Below are positions 47,658-54,203 of a stretch of 64,000 nucleotides of DNA, in pieces. The notes beneath the pieces were generated by a model. That model ran no database searches and had not been told where the DNA came from. It worked only from the letters and a program-made list of their open reading frames with translations. A program made the translations under genes and the position numbers. Position 1 is the stretch's first letter. Each line of letters opens with the position of its first letter. The stretch spans positions 1 through 64,000 of the forward strand of contig CACVAU010000089.1 of assembly GCA_902727915.1 (NCBI GenBank), given 5' to 3'. Origin of the DNA: an uncultured Sulfurovum sp. GTDB lineage: Bacteria; Campylobacterota; Campylobacteria; Campylobacterales; Sulfurovaceae.

Positions 47658-47689
47658 AGACATCATTTGTCTTTTCCTTTAGATATACT
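47658..47689 (+). promoter_or_regulatory. island operator 2 and promoter of the HD gene
   Basis: AGACA-TCATT-TGTCT (47658-47672) lies 11 bases before TATACT (47684-47689), the same arrangement as before cas6. Confidence 0.65.
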
Positions 47690-47713
47690 TTGTCAAAAAT
47701 TTAGGATAGATAA

Positions 47714-48265
47714 ATGGTAGAACTTCTCCATTGGTTTCAAACAACTTACCCAGAACTTAAACACTCACTTTTACAATGTAATCATAATTTTGATGATAAT
47801 GACACGAACCCTTATCATGTAGAGGGGGATTGTTGGTCACATACCATGATGGTGTGTAAAATAGCTGAACTCTATGGTTACGATAGCGTGGTGCAAGTGG
47901 CTGCACTATTACATGACATTGGTAAACCACCCTCACGTAAAATTAATTTAGACAATAACCATGTACAATTTTTTGGTCATGAAGCACTTTCAGCGAAAAT
48001 GGCTGAACCCTTAGTGCGTGATTTGGTTAAAGAAAATAGGCTAACAAGCAATGAAGCTGTAGAGGTGCTAGATTTGATTGCATTACATGCTTATTTGTAT
48101 AAAGAGCATGATGTCAATAAGATAGTGGAAAAATTTAAAGGGAATGTTGAACTGTTTAAACACTTAGTCGAGCTAAACCATTGTGATGATTTGGGAAGGT
48201 TTTCTAAAACCATGGGAACTTCAACACTTGATACGGATGCTATTTTAAAACAGTTGTCTTTTTAG
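47714..48265 (+). CDS. stand-alone HD-domain phosphohydrolase
   Basis: A 183-aa HD-superfamily protein. Metal ligands are His43 (WSHTMMV), His67-Asp68 (LLHDIGK), His89 (FFGHEALSA) and a distal Asp in NHCDDLGR. The closest feel is to the HD domain of CCA-adding or polynucleotide phosphatase enzymes. Its promoter has the island operator, which ties it to the CRISPR locus. Because Cas10 here lacks an HD domain, a role in the defence response (nucleotide or nucleic-acid hydrolysis) is worth considering, but the sequence does not prove it. Confidence 0.8.
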   Translation: MVELLHWFQTTYPELKHSLLQCNHNFDDNDTNPYHVEGDCWSHTMMVCKIAELYGYDSVVQVAALLHDIGKPPSRKINLDNNHVQFFGHEALSAKMAEPLVRDLVKENRLTSNEAVEVLDLIALHAYLYKEHDVNKIVEKFKGNVELFKHLVELNHCDDLGRFSKTMGTSTLDTDAILKQLSF

Positions 48266-48266
48266 T

Positions 48267-48298
48267 GGACAGAATTTGTCCAAGATTTGTGTTAGAGT
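48267..48298 (+). promoter_or_regulatory. island operator 3 and promoter of the WYL operon
   Basis: GGACA-GAATT-TGTCC (48267-48281), 11 bases before TAGAGT (48293-48298). Location in front of the regulator itself suggests autoregulation. Confidence 0.65.
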
Positions 48299-48324
48299 GC
48301 TTCTTTTGAAATTAAGGAGAGCGT

Positions 48325-48444
48325 ATGAAAAAGTTAAAAACACGTAAAGTTTGGGGGTTTAACCCTGTCACAAGAGTAGTCAAGAGTAAAAAAAACTATA
48401 ATCGTAAAAAAGAGAAACAGGCTTTCAAACGAGAGGGGTTGTAA
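48325..48444 (+). CDS. 39-aa basic peptide in front of the WYL regulator
   Basis: ATG with AAGGAGA ahead opens 39 codons whose stop overlaps the WYL gene start (TAATG). About 15 of 39 residues are Lys or Arg. The central WGFNPVTRVVKSKKNY is ordered and not low complexity, so a nucleic-acid or ribosome-binding peptide is possible. No named family is recognised. First gene of the operon, under the island operator. Confidence 0.7.
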   Translation: MKKLKTRKVWGFNPVTRVVKSKKNYNRKKEKQAFKREGL

Positions 48445-49391
48445 TGGCAATTGATACAAAAGTGAAGAGTATTTTTACCTTGATGCAACTTTTGGTTGAG
48501 CGAAAAGTATTGAGTGCCAATGATAAAGCTTTGGCTACAGAGTTGGGCTATACTACCAAAACACTTGGTCGGCACTTGGAAGATTTGTCGACACTTTACC
48601 CCAATATTATTAGCATTAAAAAAGGCAAAAGTAAAAGCTATGAATTGGTAGATATTGCTTATGTTTTTGAGAAAATTGTTACTAGCAGAGATGATTTATA
48701 TTGGTTTTTTGATTTACTGGAGCGTTGGGACAGTAATATATTTTCTGATATTGGGTATGAGATATCTAAAAAAGATAGAGATGTCTTTTTCTATAAAAAT
48801 TCTCCTTTTGAAGCGTTAGAAACTCAGGAACAAAAAGATATTTTTTCTACGTTAAAAAAAGCCATTATGCACAAGCAGTATATTGACATAGATTATTTTT
48901 ATGATGAGGCAAGGGTGCATCGAAGAGCCATAGCTTTAAAGTTGATTTTTATGCATCAAAATTGGTATGTTGCGATTGTAGATGAGACCATAGGCATACG
49001 ATTTTTACGTGTCTCTTTTATTGAGAAGCTTCAAACTGTTGTCAATGACTCTTATGTCAATAAACTGAGTCAAGATACTTTGGAAGCCTATAATTACTTT
49101 TTAAAAACCTTTCAAAATCCTATGAGTAGGTTTGATAAGCCTAAAAAAATTGCTAAACTACAAGCATTTGCCAAAGTAGCCAAATATTTTAAGCCTCATA
49201 TGAAACGGCACTTTAGTTCTGAAGTATTTATAGAAAATTGTGCTGATGGTTCAGTGATTTTCTCTGTAGAATATACGCAGTCTATGGAGATTCTTCCTTT
49301 TGTGAAAAAATGGTTACCAAACCTTAAGATACTTGCTCCACAGTCTTTAGAAGATAGGCTACGCGATGATTTGAAGGCGTATTTAAACTAA
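48444..49391 (+). CDS. WYL-domain transcriptional regulator
   Basis: A 315-aa regulator. The N-terminal winged helix (about residues 5-65) includes LATELGYTTKTLGRHLEDL as recognition region. The WYL domain (about 140-210) has YIDIDYFYDEARVHRRAIALKL and NWYVAIVD, followed by a C-terminal WCX-like extension to about 310. WYL proteins bind nucleotides or nucleic acids and several control CRISPR-Cas genes. The palindrome shared by four island promoters, including its own, is its best candidate operator. Confidence 0.87.
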   Translation: MAIDTKVKSIFTLMQLLVERKVLSANDKALATELGYTTKTLGRHLEDLSTLYPNIISIKKGKSKSYELVDIAYVFEKIVTSRDDLYWFFDLLERWDSNIFSDIGYEISKKDRDVFFYKNSPFEALETQEQKDIFSTLKKAIMHKQYIDIDYFYDEARVHRRAIALKLIFMHQNWYVAIVDETIGIRFLRVSFIEKLQTVVNDSYVNKLSQDTLEAYNYFLKTFQNPMSRFDKPKKIAKLQAFAKVAKYFKPHMKRHFSSEVFIENCADGSVIFSVEYTQSMEILPFVKKWLPNLKILAPQSLEDRLRDDLKAYLN

Positions 49392-49401
49392 TTTCTTCTG
49401 G

Positions 49402-49417
49402 GTAGGTTTTGACCTAC
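49402..49417 (+). terminator. short hairpin behind the WYL gene
   Basis: GTAGGT-TTTG-ACCTAC followed by TTCTTCTTTTATTTT. Confidence 0.55.
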
Positions 49418-49466
49418 TTCTTCTTTTATTTTAAAAAAATCTATAAATTTTATATTATGTTTTTGG

Positions 49467-49493
49467 GGACAGTTTTTGTCCATACTTTATACT
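49467..49493 (+). promoter_or_regulatory. island operator 4 and promoter of the 148-aa membrane protein
   Basis: GGACA-GTTTT-TGTCC (49467-49481), identical to the cas operator, with TATACT at 49488-49493. The gap to the -10 box is six bases instead of 11. Confidence 0.6.
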
Positions 49494-49528
49494 ACAATTT
49501 TTTATATTTAATAATTTAGGAGATAGAA

Positions 49529-49975
49529 ATGAAGAATCAATGGAATCGAGTCATTATACTTTTTGTATTTATTTCAGCTATAGGTTTAGTTGATAAGTAT
49601 TATAATAGTGGTAAGCTGTTATGGGAGTATTATGTTGATTTTAGTGTAGTTGCTACGGTTGCGTTAGCCATATTAGCTTTTATGGGATATGTGAGATATA
49701 TACATGGTGAGGATACCATTAAAATATATTTTCAGAAAAAAGAGAAAAAAGAAAAAATTGATACAGGGCTGATTGTACTTAGAAAAAATTGTGTTCGCAG
49801 TGAACTACAAGGATTATTAGGCATGATTCATGTTACAGGTGGTCGTTATGATTTAAAGAGTTTTCAAAGAGATGGAGAAATGCTTGAAGTTATCAATCAA
49901 GTTCAAACCAATAAGTTTAATGAGATTGTGATTAAAGTAAGTGAAAAAGAATTAGAGCAATTTGAGATTTTATAA
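49529..49975 (+). CDS. small two-helix membrane protein of the CRISPR island
   Basis: A 148-aa protein with two N-terminal membrane helices (about residues 7-23 and 37-56) and a cytoplasmic domain of about 85 residues. The domain begins with a Lys-rich stretch and ends in strands such as EMLEVINQVQ and IVIKVSEKELEQFEIL. No known family. It is preceded by the same operator as the cas operon and has ribosome site TAGGAGA. This links it to the island, possibly as an accessory membrane component (inference). Confidence 0.7.
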   Translation: MKNQWNRVIILFVFISAIGLVDKYYNSGKLLWEYYVDFSVVATVALAILAFMGYVRYIHGEDTIKIYFQKKEKKEKIDTGLIVLRKNCVRSELQGLLGMIHVTGGRYDLKSFQRDGEMLEVINQVQTNKFNEIVIKVSEKELEQFEIL

Positions 49976-49998
49976 GGTATTATGTTTAAAAAAGAGGT

Positions 49999-50123
49999 AC
50001 AAACTTTTTGTAAATGCTCCATAAAATAGCATTGTTAAGTGATTTGAATGTTCAAAATAACATTATGGTTTCCCAGTCTATAGGCTATGACCCAACTGTA
50101 GAAATACGAAAGGGGATTTTTAT
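49999..50123 (+). repeat. decayed third leader end plus one degenerate repeat, no spacers
   Basis: 49999-50086 matches the last 85-90 bases of leaders 1 and 2 with scattered changes. It is followed at 50087 by a 37-base degenerate repeat (ATGACCCAACTGTAGAAATA, then CGAAAGGGGATT), about 70 percent like the main repeat. The identical degenerate repeat ends array 2. This is a collapsed array: leader end and terminal repeat with everything between lost. Confidence 0.75.
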
Positions 50124-50230
50124 TGTAGGGGGCGATTGCTATCGCACCGAAAAGTAAGTTAAGCCTTTCGGCGTAGACTTTGCTTTATGCCACTCTTTGT
50201 TATGTGGTGCGTTGAAAACAGCACCCTACA
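50124..50230. mobile_element. 107-bp palindromic MITE-like element, copy 1
   Basis: Begins TGTAGGGGGCGATTGC and ends GCACCCTACA, an imperfect terminal inverted repeat. The inner part repeats CGCACC and GGTGCG. No coding frame. It abuts the degenerate repeat exactly. An identical copy is at 51823-51929. Confidence 0.6.
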
Positions 50231-50325
50231 AATTGCCATCTTTTTTTAGATGTAAACCATACATTTATTACATAATCAAAGTAAAAAAAATCAAAAAATT
50301 TGACCCCAATAATATTTTAAATCCC

Positions 50326-50412
50326 GTAGGGTGTCAATTTATTGCACCATGATATTTACACCCAACACTAATCAAAAATATCATTTTTATGGTGCATTGA
50401 AATGCACCCTTA
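50326..50412. mobile_element. 87-bp palindromic element, copy 1
   Basis: GTAGGGTGTCAATTTATTGC pairs imperfectly with GCATTGAAATGCACCCTTA, with an inner ATGATATTT and AAATATCAT pair. It can fold into one long hairpin. Identical copy at 52025-52111. Confidence 0.6.
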
Positions 50413-50423
50413 GAATATTTCAA

Positions 50424-50555
50424 ATAGAAGGAATTGAACGAGGCATAGAAAAAGTGGTTGTAAGTATGTTGAAATTAAATGTGGACATTGAAATTATTCA
50501 AAAGAGTACTGGATTGATTTTTGAAGCGATTGAAGCATTGAAAAAGAAGATATAG
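50424..50555 (+). pseudogene. 3' fragment of the Rpn-type nuclease gene, copy 1
   Basis: About 43 codons (ending IERGIEKVVVSMLKLNV to KALKKKI-like tail) match the end of the intact gene at 47424-47552. The rest of the gene has been replaced by the palindromic elements. A continuous 74-codon frame from 50331 is an accidental fusion with the element and not a gene. Confidence 0.75.
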
Positions 50556-50584
50556 AACTGTTTATGAATGTTCCTCAGATCTTG

Positions 50585-50605
50585 GTAGGTTCGATTTTAT
50601 CGAAC
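50585..50605 (+). repeat. GTAGGTTCGAT palindromic repeat
   Basis: GTAGGTTCGATTTTATCGAAC, identical to the copy at 47582 and followed by the same CGTTTTAAACCATTGA flank. Confidence 0.75.
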
Positions 50606-50623
50606 GTTTTAAACCATTGAAAT

Positions 50624-50698
50624 CACCTTATTGATGAACAAGCTTTAGAACTTTCTCATGTTATTAAAGGTATAAAGCCCAATATTGATCTATTTTAG
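50624..50698 (+). pseudogene. C-terminal remnant of an unidentified gene before leader 2
   Basis: 24 open codons (HLIDEQALELSHVIKGIKPN, then IDLF and stop) begin right at the junction with the repeated Rpn flank and end as leader 2 starts. The composition looks coding. The pattern QA-x-x-L-x-x-x-I-x-G before an aromatic end is faintly like Cas1 C-termini, but it is too short to assign. Confidence 0.3.
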
Positions 50699-51119
50699 TT
50701 TACGAACTTTTTAGCTAAGTTTAGATTAAGTCAAAATATAGGGAAAGTCCGAGAAATCGGACTTTCTTTTTTTTTGTTCATATTTTTAAAAGTTCGTAAA
50801 CCTCAAAGATTTTCTAAAATCAAAACAGTTTACGAACTTTTATTATTTTTTAAGTTTAAGATGCCTATTTTTCGGTACTTCTGAAACTTAGATTTGGCTA
50901 AAAGTTTGAAAACTCCTGACTTTAGAGATAACTTGAATGAGTTTACGAACTTTTTTTGGGCTTTAAAGTCCGAAATATAGGCACTTTAAGAAAAAAACAG
51001 GCTAACTTGGTATATGATAAACCTTTAGTTTACGAACTTTTTATGAATGTTCCATAAAATAGCATTGTTAAGTGATTTGAATATTTAAAATAACACCATA
51101 GTTTCCCAGCCTATAGGCT
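50697..51119 (+). promoter_or_regulatory. leader of CRISPR array 2
   Basis: 423 bases almost identical to leader 1, including its five GTTTACGAACTTTT boxes (50698, 50788 inverted, 50828, 50941, 51028) and the internal terminator hairpin at 50742-50775. Only a few single-base changes are seen, mainly in the T tract. Implies recent duplication or gene conversion. Confidence 0.82.
50742..50775 (+). terminator. terminator hairpin inside leader 2
   Basis: Same 11-bp stem and GAAA loop as at 45947, followed by nine T. It would stop upstream transcripts from entering the array. Confidence 0.85.
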
Positions 51120-51822
51120 ATGACCTGACTGTATTTATACGATAAGGGATTGAAACATTTTTACATTATTTCTCGAAACTCCTGCTTGGTCTAGTAGTAT
51201 GACCTGACTGTATTTATACGATAAGGGATTGAAACCTAGTGCGACGGTAGAAAAAATTATTTTTTTCATGTTATGACCTGACTGTATTTATACGATAAGG
51301 GATTGAAACCTCCAGCTTTAGCTTTTTCGACTCCAAGTCTCTAAATGACCTGACTGTATTTATACGATAAGGGATTGAAACGAAATCATCGACAATCCTT
51401 TTTCCATTTTTTACCCATGAAAATGACCTGACTGTATTTATACGATAAGGGATTGAAACTTTGCTAAAACTTTGCATGACTCAGGTAGAATAATGACCTG
51501 ACTGTATTTATACGATAAGGGATTGAAACTTCTTTTTTGTTCCATTGTTAAATCCTTTTATCTTTATGACCTGACTGTATTTATACGATAAGGGATTGAA
51601 ACATTTTTGTATTTTTCATTTTAAATCCTTTAAGATTCATGACCTGACTGTATTTATACGATAAGGGATTGAAACTCTCCGTTTATCATGGTGCACACAA
51701 GCCCAGCAGTTGATGACCTGACTGTATTTATACGATAAGGGATTGAAACATAATTATCCCTCAAAATTTAGGATAATTCATTTTGATGACCCAACTGTAG
51801 AAATACGAAAGGGGATTTTTAT
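51120..51822 (+). CRISPR. CRISPR array 2: 9 repeats plus a degenerate terminal repeat, 9 spacers
   Basis: Same 37-base repeat as array 1, at 51120, 51199, 51273, 51345, 51423, 51493, 51566, 51639 and 51713. A degenerate last repeat is at 51786-51822. Spacers are 42, 37, 35, 41, 33, 36, 36, 37 and 36 bases. Rightward transcription from leader 2. Spacers 2, 4, 6 and 7 read in reverse complement contain ATG starts, three of them behind an AAGGA-type ribosome site. Confidence 0.97.
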
Positions 51823-51929
51823 TGTAGGGGGCGATTGCTATCGCACCGAAAAGTAAGTTAAGCCTTTCGGCGTAGACTTTGCTTTATGCCACTCTTTGTT
51901 ATGTGGTGCGTTGAAAACAGCACCCTACA
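51823..51929. mobile_element. 107-bp palindromic MITE-like element, copy 2
   Basis: Identical to 50124-50230 and again directly behind the degenerate repeat. Confidence 0.6.
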
Positions 51930-52024
51930 AATTGCCATCTTTTTTTAGATGTAAACCATACATTTATTACATAATCAAAGTAAAAAAAATCAAAAAATTT
52001 GACCCCAATAATATTTTAAATCCC

Positions 52025-52111
52025 GTAGGGTGTCAATTTATTGCACCATGATATTTACACCCAACACTAATCAAAAATATCATTTTTATGGTGCATTGAA
52101 ATGCACCCTTA
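52025..52111. mobile_element. 87-bp palindromic element, copy 2
   Basis: Identical to 50326-50412. Confidence 0.6.
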
Positions 52112-52122
52112 GAATATTTCAA

Positions 52123-52254
52123 ATAGAAGGAATTGAACGAGGCATAGAAAAAGTGGTTGTAAGTATGTTGAAATTAAATGTGGACATTGAAATTATTCAA
52201 AAGAGTACTGGATTGATTTTTGAAGCGATTGAAGCATTGAAAAAGAAGATATAG
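52123..52254 (+). pseudogene. 3' fragment of the Rpn-type nuclease gene, copy 2
   Basis: Identical to 50424-50555. The shared flank goes on for a further 50 bases and then resembles the region behind the intact gene (ATTGATG and AAATGATTTAT). Confidence 0.75.
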
Positions 52255-52409
52255 AATTGTTTATGAATGTTTTTTAAATATTGATGGCAAAATGATTTAT
52301 GTTTGATAGAATTGAACCTACAAAACCCCAATCATAATTTTCTAATCAGAAAAGAATAACAAGGTTTAAGCTATACTTTTTGAGATTAAATTAAACAAGG
52401 AAAAATAAA

Positions 52410-52859
52410 ATGGATTTAACAGCTTTATTACAGATGGGTGCGAATGCAATACAAAACAACAGTGATGATGCAACAACAGGATTAGACAGTAATGCTTTAA
52501 CCGACGCATTAGGTTCTCTACTTGGTGGTGGTTCTGATGGTGGAATTGATTTGAGTAACATTATGTCAGGACTTGCAGAGAATGGTTTAGGTTCTATTGT
52601 TGGTTCATGGTTAGGCAATGGTGAAAATGAAGCAATTTCAGCTGAATCGATTACAGACTTGTTAGGTGCTGATAAAGTCTCTGAGTTTGCCTCTTCTTTA
52701 GGGCTTTCTGAAGATTCGGCAACAGGTGCTTTGGCTGATATGTTACCCAATGTGATAGATCAAGCAACTTCAGGTGAGGGTTCGATTATTGATACCATGT
52801 TAAACCAAGTTGGTGGGGCAGAGGGTGCTATGAACATGCTTTCTAAGATGTTTAAATAA
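52410..52859 (+). CDS. YidB-like (DUF937) protein
   Basis: A 149-aa protein rich in Gly, Ser, Ala and Asp, without signal peptide. The C-terminal half matches YidB/DUF937: GSWLGNGENEAISAESI, then a LGADKVSEFASSLGLS and ALADMLPNVIDQAT pattern. The first half is low-complexity GGGSDGG. Function of the family is unknown. Marks the return to ordinary chromosome after the CRISPR island. A GTAGG-type hairpin follows at 52866-52888. Confidence 0.75.
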   Translation: MDLTALLQMGANAIQNNSDDATTGLDSNALTDALGSLLGGGSDGGIDLSNIMSGLAENGLGSIVGSWLGNGENEAISAESITDLLGADKVSEFASSLGLSEDSATGALADMLPNVIDQATSGEGSIIDTMLNQVGGAEGAMNMLSKMFK

Positions 52860-52865
52860 AACTTT

Positions 52866-52888
52866 GTAGGATCGGTTTACCGACCTAC
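52866..52888 (+). terminator. hairpin behind the YidB-like gene
   Basis: GTAGGATCGG-TTTA-CCGACCTAC, 9 paired bases with one bulged A, followed by ATTTG. Confidence 0.5.
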
Positions 52889-52898
52889 ATTTGACAAT

Positions 52899-54203
52899 AT
52901 GCAAAAAATACTACTTTTCCTCTTTCTTTCACTTTTTCTTAATGCAACAACCCTAAAAATAGCTTCTTACAATGTTGAAAATCTTTTTGACATGGAAAAT
53001 AATGGGCATGAGTATGACGCGTACAAACCCAACAAACATAACTGGACAAGAGAGAATTTAAAGCAAAAGTTACAAAATGTTTCGGAAGTTATTTGTGATG
53101 TGAATGCAGATATTATTGGGTTACAAGAAATAGAAAATGAAAATGTGTTGAAGCTTTTGAAAAAAAGTTTAAAAAATATTGGTTGTTATTATAAGTATCA
53201 TGCCATTAGTCATAAACAAAACTCAGCCATACAAGTTGCTTTACTGTCTAAAGTTCCCATTAAAAATGTTAAAGAGATTAGCGTCAATCGAAAATTAAAA
53301 TACCGAAATATTTTAGAAGCGAAGTTTATGATAGAAGATGAAGCACTTTATGTTTTTGTCAATCATTGGTCTTCAAAACGTTCAGCTGAGAGTGCGCGTA
53401 GTGCATCAGCCAAGGCGTTGGTTCAAAGGTTGAAAGATTTAGATAAGGCAAGTGCTTATATTTTATTGGGAGATTTTAACAATGATTATGATGAATACTT
53501 ACAATTAGCAGAAAAACATAATGATACAGCTGGTCAAACAGGCATTAATCATGGTTTAAAAACAATTACGAAGCAGGAGAAGTTCCTTAGAAAAGAAGCT
53601 TTAGTTGCTGGGAATTTTTTTCATTATAATTTGTGGTTAGAACTTCCCAATTATAAACGCTGGAGTCATAATTTTTATGGAAATAAACAGGCACTTGATG
53701 CCATACTGTTACCCCATACACTTTTTGATGGCAAAGGCATGGAGTATGTAGATAAGAGTTTTTCAGTGCTTAAAAAAAGATATTTATTTCATAAAAAAGG
53801 GTATATTTTTCGATGGGCATACAAAAAGAATAGACATCAAGGAAAAGGCTACTCCGACCATTTACCTGTGATGGCTCATTTTTCAACAAAAAAACCGTTT
53901 AAACAAGAAAGTAAAAACCCACATGTAGGTAGCATTGACAAGTTACAGGGTAAAGCACATGGTTTACCGATGTTATTAAAGCATGTTAAGGTGATGACAC
54001 ATGAAAAAAATAAAGTTAAAATAGCCCAAAAAGCTTCAAAGAAAACAATGCTCATCTATGGTACAGAAAAATCTTTTCAACTAGGACATGTATATGATGT
54101 GATGGTTTATGGATGTAAAAACTATGAAGGTGAGTATGAAATTATTGATTTTGAAATAGAAAAAAGATATGATGCGCCTACTTTAATCAAGGAATCGAAA
54201 TGA
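52899..54203 (+). CDS. exported endonuclease/exonuclease/phosphatase-family nuclease
   Basis: A 434-aa secreted protein (signal peptide about 1-16, ending LNA) of the EEP fold, like extracellular DNases. Motifs in order: IASYNVENLFD, IIGLQEIEN (metal-binding Glu), FVNHWSSKR, LLGDFNNDYDE (catalytic Asp-x-Asn) and GYSDHLPVMAHF (general base His). A C-terminal OB-like domain (about 350-430) follows. Might digest extracellular DNA for nutrition. The stop overlaps the next start by four bases. Confidence 0.85.
   Translation: MQKILLFLFLSLFLNATTLKIASYNVENLFDMENNGHEYDAYKPNKHNWTRENLKQKLQNVSEVICDVNADIIGLQEIENENVLKLLKKSLKNIGCYYKYHAISHKQNSAIQVALLSKVPIKNVKEISVNRKLKYRNILEAKFMIEDEALYVFVNHWSSKRSAESARSASAKALVQRLKDLDKASAYILLGDFNNDYDEYLQLAEKHNDTAGQTGINHGLKTITKQEKFLRKEALVAGNFFHYNLWLELPNYKRWSHNFYGNKQALDAILLPHTLFDGKGMEYVDKSFSVLKKRYLFHKKGYIFRWAYKKNRHQGKGYSDHLPVMAHFSTKKPFKQESKNPHVGSIDKLQGKAHGLPMLLKHVKVMTHEKNKVKIAQKASKKTMLIYGTEKSFQLGHVYDVMVYGCKNYEGEYEIIDFEIEKRYDAPTLIKESK

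Noticed and set aside
50331..50555. 74-codon frame (and its copy at 52030) as a gene
   Set aside because: The first half is translated palindromic element, the second the tail of the Rpn gene; an accidental fusion.
51271..51477. 68-codon minus-strand frame with three copies of VSIPYRINTVRS
   Set aside because: It is the CRISPR repeat read in reverse; the periodicity comes from the repeats.
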